Of a stretch of DNA of 39,029 bases, positions 9,057-18,111 are shown piece after piece. The position numbers and the translations under genes are program-made. Numbering within the stretch: position 1 is the first letter of the stretch; each line of letters opens with the position of its first letter. The stretch is from CAYWGR01 sp964458015 (GTDB lineage Bacteria; Planctomycetota; Planctomycetia; Pirellulales; Thermoguttaceae), in assembly GCA_964458015.1 (NCBI GenBank), contig CAYWGR010000029.1, positions 1-39,029 of the forward strand. Reading direction: 5' to 3'. Under the pieces are notes generated by a model, which worked only from the letters and a program-made list of their open reading frames with translations, did not search any database and was not told the origin of the DNA.

Positions 9057-9446
9057 ATGAACGCCCCTGCCATCCAAAAAATCCTCTGCCTGAATTGCCA
9101 TGCGGTTTTGGATGCCACTGATAATTACTGCCGGCATTGCGGGGAACCCACCGTCATCCTGGCCGATAGCGGCCGACTCAGAACATCCGCATACGGCTAC
9201 GATCCGGCCTCGCGCCCCACAAGTTTCTTCGAAAGTCCCTGGGTTATCCTGCCGCTGATCTTCCTAGTGCTCGGCCCGCTGGCGCTGCCGCTTCTGTGGC
9301 GAAGCCGCCAATTCTCGCCCCTCTGGAAAAACGTCCTCACGGTAATAACACTCGTCTATACCGTGTTTCTCATTGTGTCGGTTTGGTTTTCAGTGCAGGA
9401 AGCGATGAAATCATTCCGAGAGTTGGACAAGCTCCGCGCGCTGTAA
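9057..9446 (+). CDS. Small zinc-ribbon membrane protein
   Basis: The 129-residue protein has an N-terminal zinc ribbon with two CxxC knuckles (CLNC and CRHC, 14 residues apart) and then two hydrophobic segments (about 65-85 and 92-112) that look like membrane helices. No enzymatic motif is visible, and the role is unknown. A start at 9036, which would overlap hemB by 13 nt, is also possible. The ATG at 9057 is preferred because it avoids the overlap and sits close to the first knuckle. Its last 77 nt overlap the 3' end of the convergent glycosyltransferase gene. Confidence 0.75.
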   Translation: MNAPAIQKILCLNCHAVLDATDNYCRHCGEPTVILADSGRLRTSAYGYDPASRPTSFFESPWVILPLIFLVLGPLALPLLWRSRQFSPLWKNVLTVITLVYTVFLIVSVWFSVQEAMKSFRELDKLRAL

Positions 9447-10803
9447 CCAACAAAAACACGCCCAGCAACAGATTCATCCAAAGCGTTACGCCGTGCGCGC
9501 GCACAACCGGCACTCCCATCATCAAAATCGAGAACAGCCATAACGCAGCCATAAGCTGCGACGTCCGCGGATAACGCGGCGCTCGCGAAAAGACGACCGC
9601 AATCGCCGGCAACGCCGCCGTCGGATGATAACTCCACACCAGCGGCGAAAACCAGAGCGTCGCCAGCGACACCAAAGCAATTTCCGTCGCCCATCGATCC
9701 GGCGCCAAATCCCGCCCAGGCTGTCGCCAATAGTACAAAACGCCCAGCCCCAGCAACCCCGTGAAAACCGCATAAACCATCCGAAGCTGCGACGCCGAAA
9801 GATCGGCCTTCGCCACATCCGGCCGCAAACCGCCGTTGTCCACCGACCCGATCGTATTCGGCTTCACCTTATAACCCCATTCAATCGCATCCGCCCGGTC
9901 CTCTTCCGTTCCATGACCCATGTGCGTCAACAAACGCCGCATTACGATCATGGCCGACTGATTCGTGATCCGGTCCTCGTCAATCGGACGTTCATCCGTG
10001 AGCATTCGGTTCTGAGTAGCGCAAACTTCGCTCGCCCACCACTCGCGATGCAACTGCCAAGTAGTCGCCGGCCCATAAGCAAGCAACGAAAGCGAAAAAT
10101 CAACCGCCAACGCCACTACAACCGCGAAAATCGCCGGCAGCCATTTCCGCTTCAGCACCAAATAGCCGACGCCGATCATCGGCAACAACTTGACCCAAAC
10201 GGCCAGCCCCAGCAACGCACCGCCCGACCAAGGACGATTCTGACTCACGCGGCCCAACCCGGCCACCAAAAACCAAACCATCAGAATATGAAACGCCCCC
10301 ACGCAAAGATGATCCAAAAACAACGGCATCACCAACAGTCCGGCCACAAGCACCGATTGCCTGGCTTGCACCGCGTCGCAATCCGCTAATAAATAACGTC
10401 GCACCGCCCTCAACAAACAAAGCCAACCCGTCACCATGATGCCGAACCACGCCGCCGCCGCCAACCGAATCGGCATCCAAGCCACGGCGGCCGCGGCCAC
10501 ATCGACCGAGGGCAAGTAGTGCAAAAACTTCGAGTCCGGAGCACGGGTGCCAAACTCCAATACAAATTGCGACGACTCATAGAACTGCCAGAAATCGTTG
10601 CTGTTCATCCGCGACGTGCGATACACCACAATCGGGAAGAACACCACTAGAATGCCGGCAAATACGATCCACCCCAAGGTCTCCCAGTAATCGCTCCACC
10701 AGCGTCCCAACGCCGAGCCCGGCGTCGAACTTGCCGTCGCGTCACCTGGGACCGACGTGCCCGCAACCTCGCCATCCTTGTCGAATTCGCCCGTATCTGA
10801 CAT
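9370..10803 (-). CDS. GT87-like (DUF2029) polytopic membrane glycosyltransferase
   Basis: The 477-residue protein has a hydrophilic N-terminal ~35 residues and then about nine to eleven hydrophobic helices. The first extracytoplasmic loop has the DFWQFYESSQFVLEFG region typical of polyprenyl-phosphate-dependent GT87 mannosyltransferases and relatives, and later GGALLGLAVWVKLLPMIGVGYL, which matches the family's GLAxxxKxxP pattern. Such enzymes are GT-C transferases adding sugars from lipid-linked donors on the outer side of the membrane. The acceptor cannot be told from sequence. The gene is not clustered with other polysaccharide genes. Its 3' end overlaps the convergent zinc-ribbon gene by 77 nt. 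Confidence 0.8.
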   Translation of the reverse strand: MSDTGEFDKDGEVAGTSVPGDATASSTPGSALGRWWSDYWETLGWIVFAGILVVFFPIVVYRTSRMNSNDFWQFYESSQFVLEFGTRAPDSKFLHYLPSVDVAAAAVAWMPIRLAAAAWFGIMVTGWLCLLRAVRRYLLADCDAVQARQSVLVAGLLVMPLFLDHLCVGAFHILMVWFLVAGLGRVSQNRPWSGGALLGLAVWVKLLPMIGVGYLVLKRKWLPAIFAVVVALAVDFSLSLLAYGPATTWQLHREWWASEVCATQNRMLTDERPIDEDRITNQSAMIVMRRLLTHMGHGTEEDRADAIEWGYKVKPNTIGSVDNGGLRPDVAKADLSASQLRMVYAVFTGLLGLGVLYYWRQPGRDLAPDRWATEIALVSLATLWFSPLVWSYHPTAALPAIAVVFSRAPRYPRTSQLMAALWLFSILMMGVPVVRAHGVTLWMNLLLGVFLLVTARGACPTLGMISSLPALKTKPTQ

Positions 10804-10934
10804 CCAGGCTCAACCTCCCGCCCTTCAAATCCTTGAGTTCCACCCTTTGGGCAACAATATACCCGAACTGGGGGCGATTGCGGGAGACCGATTTCCTGAA
10901 AAAACGAAGTCATGGATCCTATCCATCACGCATG

Positions 10935-10977
10935 CCCCCCTCGCCCGCTTTTCGAGAGTGGGACCGGCGGTAAGGGA
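10935..10977. repeat. Degenerate CCCTCGCCC-type repeat
   Basis: CCCTCGCCCGCTTTTCGAGAG followed by a decayed G-rich tail (GGGACCGGCGGTAAGGG). It keeps the layout of the full copy at 15-58 with several substitutions. It lies in the 245-nt interval before the histidine kinase 3' end, which otherwise shows nothing recognised. Confidence 0.55.
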
Positions 10978-11048
10978 CAGTAAAGCCGGAAGTTACATCT
11001 CCCGAACATTCTGCCAACAACATACCATCTTTGCAACATTGAATGATC

Positions 11049-14048
11049 TCATGGATCATGAGATCGTTGCTGGAAAAGCTCCGCCAACTCCGTCATCCGA
11101 TATCCATCCACCAGTTCCTTGAGCTGGTCGGCGAGATGTGGGTTATGTTGCGCAACCGTGGGAAGCAACGTTTTGAATTCCTCCAGGTCAAGCGTACCTA
11201 TGGCACGGCCCAATTGACCGCTCAAATCTTCAGGAAGCTTGCCGACCATTTCCCCAAGGCTGGCCCGATCGATGACATCTGCGACTTCGGCTCGCTCGTC
11301 CGTGTAGATGTATGTAATGTTCAGAACCAATCGTATCTTCTCGAACAGTTCAGAGCCTTGCACTGGCTTCCTGATGAAGTCATCCGCGCCAATGGCAAGA
11401 ATCTTCTGCCGCTCTTCCTCGAACGCGCTGGCGGTGACCGCAAAGATGGGAATCGCTCTTCCTCGTTGCGTCGATCGAATCCTCCGGATCGCCTCATAGC
11501 CGTCCATGACCGGCATCCTCATATCCATCAGCACCAGATCCGGTTGGCGGTCCTCAAACAACTCCACGGCTTCTGCCCCATTGACCGCCTCCACTACCTC
11601 GAAGCCCCTCGACCGAAGCATTTTTGTCATAAGAAGGCGGTTTTCCAAAATATCTTCGGCTACAAGAATCCGCGGGGAGGGTTGCCCTGGCGCCAGACTC
11701 GCCACGCGATGAACTTCGGTGGATGCGATCTCCGCACGCGCGGCGGCTTCGCAACGGATATCGAATGAAAACACGGAGCCCTTGCCCGGCTCACTCACGA
11801 CGCTGATTTTGCCGCCCATGAACTCCACGAGCTTGCGGCTGATGAACAATCCCAGACCAGCTCCCTCCTGTTGCGGACGTCCTTGTGCGAAGGGTTCGAA
11901 CAGCCCCGGTATAGTTTGGGCATCAATGCCTGGGCCGGTGTCTTCGACCTGGAACCGAAGAATTGTTCCTTCATTCTCCTCCTTCGCCCTTAGCGTGATC
12001 TTGCCTTGCTGCGTGAACTTGACGGCATTTCCAGCCAGATTAAGGATCACCTGCTTCAGCTTCCGTTCGTCGGCCTTCACATAGCGAGGCAACGTGGGAT
12101 CGCATTCCAGAATGAATGACAGCCCCTTGGCCTTGGCCCGGGAACGCATCATGTCCTTGATGGTTTCCAGGGTACTCCAAAGATCAAAACTGGTTTCTTC
12201 CCTCGTGACCCGGCCGGCTTCGATTCTCGAAATCTCCAAAACATCATTGATGAGTCCCAACAGGTGAGTGCCGCTGCGTTTGATAACACTCAGATTTTCC
12301 TTTTGGTTCTCGCTGAGCGTGGCATCCTCCTGCATGAGTTCAGAGAACCCCAAAACCGCGTTCAAAGGCGTGCGCAACTCGTGGCTCATGTTGGCCAAAA
12401 AAATTGTCTTAGCACGGTTTGCTGCTTGCGCTTCGTCGCGAGCCTGACGCAATTCGGTAATGTCGCGGATCGATTCGATGGCTCCGATCAGTTGGCCGCT
12501 GCTGTCGTATAAAGGAGCCGCCACGATCCAGAGGTATGTGTCCCTGCCGCCGGGAAGTCTGGAACTGACGCTCTCCGCGATCAGTTGTGTTCCCTTCCTG
12601 CGAATGGAGCGATAATAGGCTTCAATTTCGGTGTCATCCTTGAAGATCAGATCGACCAAGATCGGCCGGGCCTCGCCATAAAACGGCACGGCATAGGCGT
12701 GATTGCCGCAGCCAAGCATCCGCTCGGCAGGAACGTGAGTCATCTCCTCGATTGCCCGATTCCATGCAATGACCTTCCCGTCACGATCAATGGCAAACGT
12801 GGCGTCTGGCAAGAAATCAATGATGTTCGTAAGTCGTCGCTCCGATTCACGCAGCGCCTGTTCTGCCTCCTTCATGGCGGCAATCTGTCTGGATTCCACC
12901 AAGCCTAGCATGCCGCACAGTGCAAAAGCCGTCAACGCTCCGATAAATCCCCAGAAGATGAGGCGTGAGGCCGCTTGGTCGACACGAGCAATCGCATCCT
13001 GAAAATCATCTTCATACGTGCCGACTCCGATGACCCAATCCCAAGGCTCGAAGTAGGTCGCCGCGGCAACTTTCCGACGCGGCGATTCCTCGCCCGGATT
13101 GCGCCATGAGTAGGTCGTGAATTCGCAGTCGCCATTCTTGGTTTGCTTCGCTTTTTCGATGATCGAGCGGATGAAGTACTCCCCCGAGGCGTCTTGCGAG
13201 TCATAAATGTTTTCTCCGTCGCGAAGCCCCCGCCGCGAAATGACGTAGCGTCCTTTTTGCTCTCCACTGCCGCCGAGAACATAGGCATAGCCCGTCCGGC
13301 CGACGGTGATGTCAACGATTCCCTTTCGCAGTTCCGGAATGTCTTCCAGACGAACCCCGCAGAAGAGAGCGCCGATAACCTTCCGTTTCGCATCAAAGAT
13401 GGGCTCATAGGCCGTGAGATACCAGTCGTCGACGACATAGGCGCGACCCACATAGGTCTTGCCTAGAAGCACCGCAGCGACCACGGGGTTGGCCGCGCCG
13501 TCCGGTTCCGTGGCGGGAATGTAGGTTCCAATCGCCCGAGTACCGTCCTTCTTGAGAACATTGGTGCAGACTCGCAGAAGATCCCCGGATTCGTTCATTC
13601 TCTGAAAGATCGTGCATCGCGCGCCAACCAATTCGTGGACCTTGTCGACAACCGGCGAGAGGCCCGCGGGATTCGTGTTCTGCTCGATCCAGCGATTGCC
13701 GATGAGCACTTTCGGCATATCCATTTCGACCGATTGCCCCGAGAACTGATTCTGTGCCGTCCAGTGAACGCGATCTTGCGAAAGGGAGAGCCCGCCCGCC
13801 TCCTCCATGACGTATTCCGCGACATTGAGATCGTATCGAACCTCCTTCTTCAGCTTCTCGTGCTGGGCACGCAGCATGAGGTAGACATCCTTAGCCACCT
13901 TCGCGCATTCGCTCCGCCCGAGAGCATTCAGTTCCCCAATCATTTCGTCGCGCAATTGCCCACGACGAAATTCAATGCCCGCCAGCGGGATGATTCCCAC
14001 CAGAAGAATGCCGGTCATTGTGAGAGCTAGTAATCTGGTTCGAAACAT
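11049..14048 (-). CDS. Cache-PAS hybrid sensor histidine kinase/response regulator
   Basis: Counting from the ATG at 14048 (999 residues), the first membrane helix is at about 5-27. A long extracytoplasmic Cache-type sensor region runs to about 350, and a second helix lies at 362-383. The PAS domain is at about 400-520 (IIDFLPDATFAIDRDGKVIAW). The dimerisation domain has the phosphorylated His in FLANMSHELRTPLNAV (about 553). The ATPase has its N box in LNLAGNAVKFT, then DTGPGID and GAGLGLFISRK. The receiver domain is at about 790-905 with the acceptor Asp in LVLMDMRMPVMDGY. The last ~80 residues form a helical tail without an obvious phosphotransfer His. Codon use is less C-ending than in neighbours, which may mean acquisition. 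No output partner is adjacent. A start at 14108 is possible but adds a non-family N-terminus before the first helix. Confidence 0.93.
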   Translation of the reverse strand: MFRTRLLALTMTGILLVGIIPLAGIEFRRGQLRDEMIGELNALGRSECAKVAKDVYLMLRAQHEKLKKEVRYDLNVAEYVMEEAGGLSLSQDRVHWTAQNQFSGQSVEMDMPKVLIGNRWIEQNTNPAGLSPVVDKVHELVGARCTIFQRMNESGDLLRVCTNVLKKDGTRAIGTYIPATEPDGAANPVVAAVLLGKTYVGRAYVVDDWYLTAYEPIFDAKRKVIGALFCGVRLEDIPELRKGIVDITVGRTGYAYVLGGSGEQKGRYVISRRGLRDGENIYDSQDASGEYFIRSIIEKAKQTKNGDCEFTTYSWRNPGEESPRRKVAAATYFEPWDWVIGVGTYEDDFQDAIARVDQAASRLIFWGFIGALTAFALCGMLGLVESRQIAAMKEAEQALRESERRLTNIIDFLPDATFAIDRDGKVIAWNRAIEEMTHVPAERMLGCGNHAYAVPFYGEARPILVDLIFKDDTEIEAYYRSIRRKGTQLIAESVSSRLPGGRDTYLWIVAAPLYDSSGQLIGAIESIRDITELRQARDEAQAANRAKTIFLANMSHELRTPLNAVLGFSELMQEDATLSENQKENLSVIKRSGTHLLGLINDVLEISRIEAGRVTREETSFDLWSTLETIKDMMRSRAKAKGLSFILECDPTLPRYVKADERKLKQVILNLAGNAVKFTQQGKITLRAKEENEGTILRFQVEDTGPGIDAQTIPGLFEPFAQGRPQQEGAGLGLFISRKLVEFMGGKISVVSEPGKGSVFSFDIRCEAAARAEIASTEVHRVASLAPGQPSPRILVAEDILENRLLMTKMLRSRGFEVVEAVNGAEAVELFEDRQPDLVLMDMRMPVMDGYEAIRRIRSTQRGRAIPIFAVTASAFEEERQKILAIGADDFIRKPVQGSELFEKIRLVLNITYIYTDERAEVADVIDRASLGEMVGKLPEDLSGQLGRAIGTLDLEEFKTLLPTVAQHNPHLADQLKELVDGYRMTELAELFQQRSHDP

Positions 14049-14344
14049 TTTTGCGATATGCGTCAGCGACGCCGTTGGGTTACACAATTCCAAAGCGCCA
14101 TGCGACATGCCCCCGTGGCAGGTGACTCAAGAATATCTTCTCATTCACATCAACGAGCTTAGCCCCATCGGGGGATACACGTTCCCATATAAACTATAGG
14201 CTACTCAGCAATAACCAAGTGCGTATTCGCAATGAGAGTCCACTGAACCAAAGGTAGATGATGGACTACGACAGGTAGAATAAATCGCTGGGTGGTACAC
14301 GGCAGGCACTCACCGACAGCGTGGGCGTTGTGTCGGGCAATTAA

Positions 14345-14510
14345 GATCCGCCCGCCGCCTTAGGACGTTCTTGCACGCTCAACCGCGCAATACCTTCCTC
14401 CGCAAAAAACGGCTCCGAAACCACCGTCTTCTCCGACTACCTCGCCAACGTCCTCTTCGGCAGTCAATCCGACTGGTTCCTCTCCTTCTCAAACGATAAA
14501 AATCTATCCG
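14345..14510 (+). pseudogene. Unidentified coding remnant on the plus strand
   Basis: A reading frame without a start codon is open from the stop at 14342-14344. Between about 14378 and 14500 its third codon positions are nearly all C (for example the codons for ETTVFSDYLANVLFGSQS), matching this genome's coding bias. The predicted peptide includes SDWFLSFSNDKN. I do not recognise the family. The frame runs into the degP terminator hairpin, so it looks like a gene fragment left by deletion rather than a functional gene. No coding feature was recognised in the rest of the 14109-14620 interval. Confidence 0.35.
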
Positions 14511-14516
14511 TCGGCT

Positions 14517-14588
14517 TAAAAACAAAAAGACCTCCGGCGTTTGAGGGCAAGGTCTTCGGGCGAATCTTGCCGCATCAAACCCCGGAGG
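14517..14588 (-). terminator. Rho-independent terminator of degP
   Basis: Read on the minus strand, CCTCCGGGGTTTGATGCGG pairs with a near-complementary arm (forward 14531-14551 against 14566-14588). A run rich in T (TCTTTTTGTTTTTA, complement of 14517-14530) follows. It lies 32 nt after the degP stop codon. Confidence 0.75.
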
Positions 14589-14620
14589 TGCGGGGTGCAC
14601 TATCTTTATTAGTCAGTCCG

Positions 14621-16261
14621 TTACTTCCCCTCGACGCGAATCACCACGAACCGACTGCCTTTCGACGACTGCACTAACATCAGCAATCCCTTCTCCAAAG
14701 GCTTGCTTTCCACTGCCTTGCGGAATTCTTCCACCGATTTCACCGGCTGCCGATCAACCTGCGTAATCACCATGCCCGAGGTCATCCCCACCATCGCCGC
14801 GGGACTGCCCGCTTGCACGTCGCTGATCACCACTCCGTGCTCGGCTTTGATGCCCAGCTTCTCCGCCAACTGAGGTGTCAGATTCTCCACCTGAACGCCC
14901 AGCTTCTCAAAGCGGGAAGTCTCGCCATTGCCGGTGGATTCGGAAATCTCATCCTGATTCATTCCGTAGCTGGCCGGTTGCTCGGCACAAACCACGTCCA
15001 ACGTCATCCGCTTGCCGTCGCGGATAATCGCAAGCTTCTGCGTGCTGCCCGGCCGAACCATCTCGACGATCCCCTGCAATTGCCGAGGATTGGCCACCGG
15101 CTTCCCGGCGAACTCCACGATGATGTCGCCGCTCTTCAGCTCCGCCTTGGCGGCAGGCGTATTCGGCTGAATGTCGGTCACCAGCACGCCCTCGCGCACT
15201 TTAACCTTGAACTGCTCGGCCAACGGCTGCGTAACAGGCTGAATCGCAACGCCCAGATAGGCCCGATTCACTTTCCCGCTCTTCACCAATTGACCGCCGA
15301 CCCACTTGGCCAAGTCGATCGGAATCGCGAAACCAACGCCCTGATACCCGCCGGTATTCGAGGAAATCGCCGTATTGATGCCGATGACCTCGCCGTCGAT
15401 ATTCACCAACGGTCCGCCGCTATTGCCGGGGTTGATCGCCGCGTCGGTCTGAATGAAATCCTCGCGAGCCGTGATGCCGATGCCGCGTCCCTTCGCGCTC
15501 ACGATGCCCGCCGTCACGGTGCCTTCAAGTCCGAACGGCTCGCCCAAGGCCAAAACCCAATCACCAACCTCAACCTTGTCGCTGTCGCCCAACTTGGCCG
15601 CAGGTAACTTGCCCGCGTCCTTGATGTGCAAAACCGCCAAGTCGGTTTTCGGGTCGGTCTTGATATCGACCGCCTTGAACTCGCGTCCGTCGGCCAAACG
15701 AACCGTGATATTGCCTCCGCCCGCAACCACGTGGTTGTTCGTCAAAATCGTTCCGTCAGGATCGACGATCACGCCGGAACCCGCTCCAACGCGTCCACGG
15801 CCCGGCATGTCGGGCATCTGCGGAAGCTCCTTGAAGAAGTGACGGAACTCGGGATTCTTAAACATGTCGCCGAACGGCGTACCCTTGAATCCGAACGGCA
15901 TGTCCTCATCCTCTTCATCTTCATTATTGGGACGAAGCTTTCGCTCCTGCATCCGCTGAACGACCGCCGGTGTGTTCGTAATCATCACCACCGACGGCGA
16001 CACGCGACTGGCCGCCTCACGAAACGCCTTCGACAGCGAAGCCGCCGCATTTCGCGCCGTCGGATCGGGCGCCTGCTGCGCTGCTACCGGCTGTGCAGTC
16101 GCCTGCGGTGCGGGATTATCCGCATACCAAGCCGTGCTGGATGCATCCCCCGCAACCAATTGATAAATCGAAGCCGTCGCCCCCGTCAACGTGCCAAACA
16201 CTACCAACACGCCGACGATTCCACTCAACCAAGCACAACGTTTAACCATTTTCCGCGACAT
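14621..16261 (-). CDS. degP: DegP/HtrA-family periplasmic serine protease with two PDZ domains
   Basis: This is a trypsin-like protease and chaperone of the HtrA family acting on misfolded envelope proteins. The ATG at 16261 has an ideal AAGGAGAG site; a longer frame to 16354 would read through a repeat and is rejected. The 546-residue protein has a signal anchor or signal peptide (about 8-30) and an Ala/Pro-rich linker. The catalytic His is in ILTNNHVVAGGG (about 175), Asp in KTDLAVLHIKD (about 207) and Ser in NPGNSGGPLVN (about 279). PDZ1 is at about 325-420 (YLGVAIQPVTQPLAEQF) and PDZ2 at about 450-540 (GVVISDVQAGSPAAMVGM). Domain order and length match HtrA/DegQ. It is probably a single-gene unit because a terminator follows. 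Confidence 0.95.
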   Translation of the reverse strand: MSRKMVKRCAWLSGIVGVLVVFGTLTGATASIYQLVAGDASSTAWYADNPAPQATAQPVAAQQAPDPTARNAAASLSKAFREAASRVSPSVVMITNTPAVVQRMQERKLRPNNEDEEDEDMPFGFKGTPFGDMFKNPEFRHFFKELPQMPDMPGRGRVGAGSGVIVDPDGTILTNNHVVAGGGNITVRLADGREFKAVDIKTDPKTDLAVLHIKDAGKLPAAKLGDSDKVEVGDWVLALGEPFGLEGTVTAGIVSAKGRGIGITAREDFIQTDAAINPGNSGGPLVNIDGEVIGINTAISSNTGGYQGVGFAIPIDLAKWVGGQLVKSGKVNRAYLGVAIQPVTQPLAEQFKVKVREGVLVTDIQPNTPAAKAELKSGDIIVEFAGKPVANPRQLQGIVEMVRPGSTQKLAIIRDGKRMTLDVVCAEQPASYGMNQDEISESTGNGETSRFEKLGVQVENLTPQLAEKLGIKAEHGVVISDVQAGSPAAMVGMTSGMVITQVDRQPVKSVEEFRKAVESKPLEKGLLMLVQSSKGSRFVVIRVEGK

Positions 16262-16331
16262 TGCCGCTCTCCTTTTTTGCCAGAAATAGACCAATACTTT
16301 GTTGTTCCCCAAGACTCTTCCATGCTTATGA

Positions 16332-16378
16332 TGGTGCAGCCGTCTCGACTGCATTGCACAGGCGAGACGTCTGCACCA
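16332..16378. repeat. REP-like long palindrome, copy 2
   Basis: The arms TGGTGCAGCCGTCTCG (16332-16347) and CGAGACGTCTGCACCA (16363-16378) pair with one mismatch around a 15-nt loop. The TGGTGCAG...CTGCACCA ends match those of the element at 4752-4809. It lies about 70 nt upstream of the degP start. Confidence 0.8.
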
Positions 16379-16473
16379 AGCCCCCCGATCGGGAAGGCGA
16401 CCCTTGCCAAAAAGCTGTCTACCAGATTGTTTCCTCTCCGCTCCGAATCTTGCAACCTGTCCAATTTTTCTCT

Positions 16474-16610
<137 letters not shown>

Positions 16611-16689
16611 CCCCAAGATATAAAAACAGGCGGGCCGGCATAACGCCAAACCCGCCATGTACAAATGCAATTTAGTTTATGAGTCCAGT

Positions 16690-17685
16690 TTAATGGGCCG
16701 CCACAACGGCATACGCCGCCAATTCCGGCGTCATCGAGCCCTGATCGGTCTCGATCTTAATGGTCTTCATCACTTTGCCCGCATCCACGCCGGCCGTAAA
16801 CGTAACCGGCACCAAATGCAACTCTTTAGCGGTCGTTTCCTTCGAAGTGTCGAACTTGAACGACTTGTCTTCGCAAGTGACACCCAAAATCTTAAACGGC
16901 TTCTTGCTCTTCACCACAAGCTGCTTGGTCACTTGCTGACCCGGTTGAACCACGCCCATGAACAACGCCGTGGGGCTCACCGTGATGCCGGGCATAACAC
17001 GCCCCTCGACCAGCACCGGAACCTGCTGACCGGCCTCGTCGTTCGTCACAAGCATCAAATGGTCGTTCAGATAGCCGGCCGGGGCCGTCGGGTCCACATG
17101 AACCTGTAAGGCATACGATACTTGGCCATAGTTGCGACCTGTCTCCACGACCTTGGCCGATACATGCGAATTCGAACTCTTCACATCCGTGATTTGCCAA
17201 TCGCTACGACCGGCATAATTGATCGTCACCGTCTGATCCGCGCCCATGCCCTGATCGATCGAACCTACCTGCACGCTGCCCGGCTCCACGACCACGTCGC
17301 CCCGAATAAAGCCCTTTACGTGCAGTTGCACTTCGGCATAAAAAGGCCTGTCGATCGTCACTGTCAAGGTCGCGCCACGCTGGCCCAAAAAAGTATCCGT
17401 GTTGAAATGGGCCACAATCGAGCCTTTATCGTAGGTCTTCAGCGTCTCGTTCTCAATCGACGGCGTCGTGCAGCCGCAACTGGTCCGAACGCCGGCCACG
17501 TGAACATCTTCCAGATAAAGGTTCTCGAACACAAACCGGTACTCGGCCTTGGCGCTCCGAGCCACCGGGCCGAAATCGTGTTCGGTAATCTTAAACATGT
17601 TTCGGGCCCAATCTTGACCAAAACATGAAGAAACCGCAAAAACGGCAAAAACAATACAACCGGTGAACAGGGTGTATTTGCGCAT
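16690..17685 (-). CDS. Exported DUF1573 domain-containing protein
   Basis: The 331-residue protein starts with a signal peptide (LFTGCIVFAVFAVSSCFG). The DUF1573 hallmark follows: an Ig-like strand pattern FKITEHDFGPVARSAKAEYRF, then the conserved VRTSCGCTTP at about residues 68-77. The remaining ~230 residues look like two further beta-rich Ig-like repeats (SVQVGSIDQG and TALFMGVVQPGQ mark their starts). DUF1573 proteins are secreted and common in Planctomycetota and Bacteroidota, with no established biochemical role. The start is supported by AGGGAG 11 nt upstream. It is separated from degP by the faulty gap region and is probably transcribed alone. Confidence 0.88.
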   Translation of the reverse strand: MRKYTLFTGCIVFAVFAVSSCFGQDWARNMFKITEHDFGPVARSAKAEYRFVFENLYLEDVHVAGVRTSCGCTTPSIENETLKTYDKGSIVAHFNTDTFLGQRGATLTVTIDRPFYAEVQLHVKGFIRGDVVVEPGSVQVGSIDQGMGADQTVTINYAGRSDWQITDVKSSNSHVSAKVVETGRNYGQVSYALQVHVDPTAPAGYLNDHLMLVTNDEAGQQVPVLVEGRVMPGITVSPTALFMGVVQPGQQVTKQLVVKSKKPFKILGVTCEDKSFKFDTSKETTAKELHLVPVTFTAGVDAGKVMKTIKIETDQGSMTPELAAYAVVAAH

Positions 17686-18111
17686 CTCAGATGCAACTCC
17701 CTAGTTTGAATTGACGATCAGATAAGGAACACAGCTAAACCATCCTACAAATCGGCCGGCCAATCCATTTGGGAAGACCGTTTAATTACGGCTGCATTGC
17801 TTCGCTGGACATCAATAAATGTTGATATGGTAGAATCTTCCGCAAAAATCTAGATCCAAATACAAAACGTGTCAACTTCGGTATTTCACGTTTTTCAATT
17901 CCAAGGGGCTCTCTCTTCCTGGTTGCACGTCACAGACGTCTTGCACGAAAAAAACCGAAGAGAAAACAAAAGAAAAAATCCGTTTTTTTACTGACGCCCT
18001 CCTAGGCCCTCAGGGTCGGAGGCTGCTTTGCCTCTTAACAATCACGCGAAAGGACGATCGGCAATCACAACCTCCGACCCCTCACGCCTCCCTTACATAA
18101 CAAAGTCAGGG

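Noticed and set aside
14379..14600. 73-residue open frame on the minus strand
   Set aside because: Arg-rich low-complexity peptide spanning the degP terminator. The plus-strand frame has the better codon signal.
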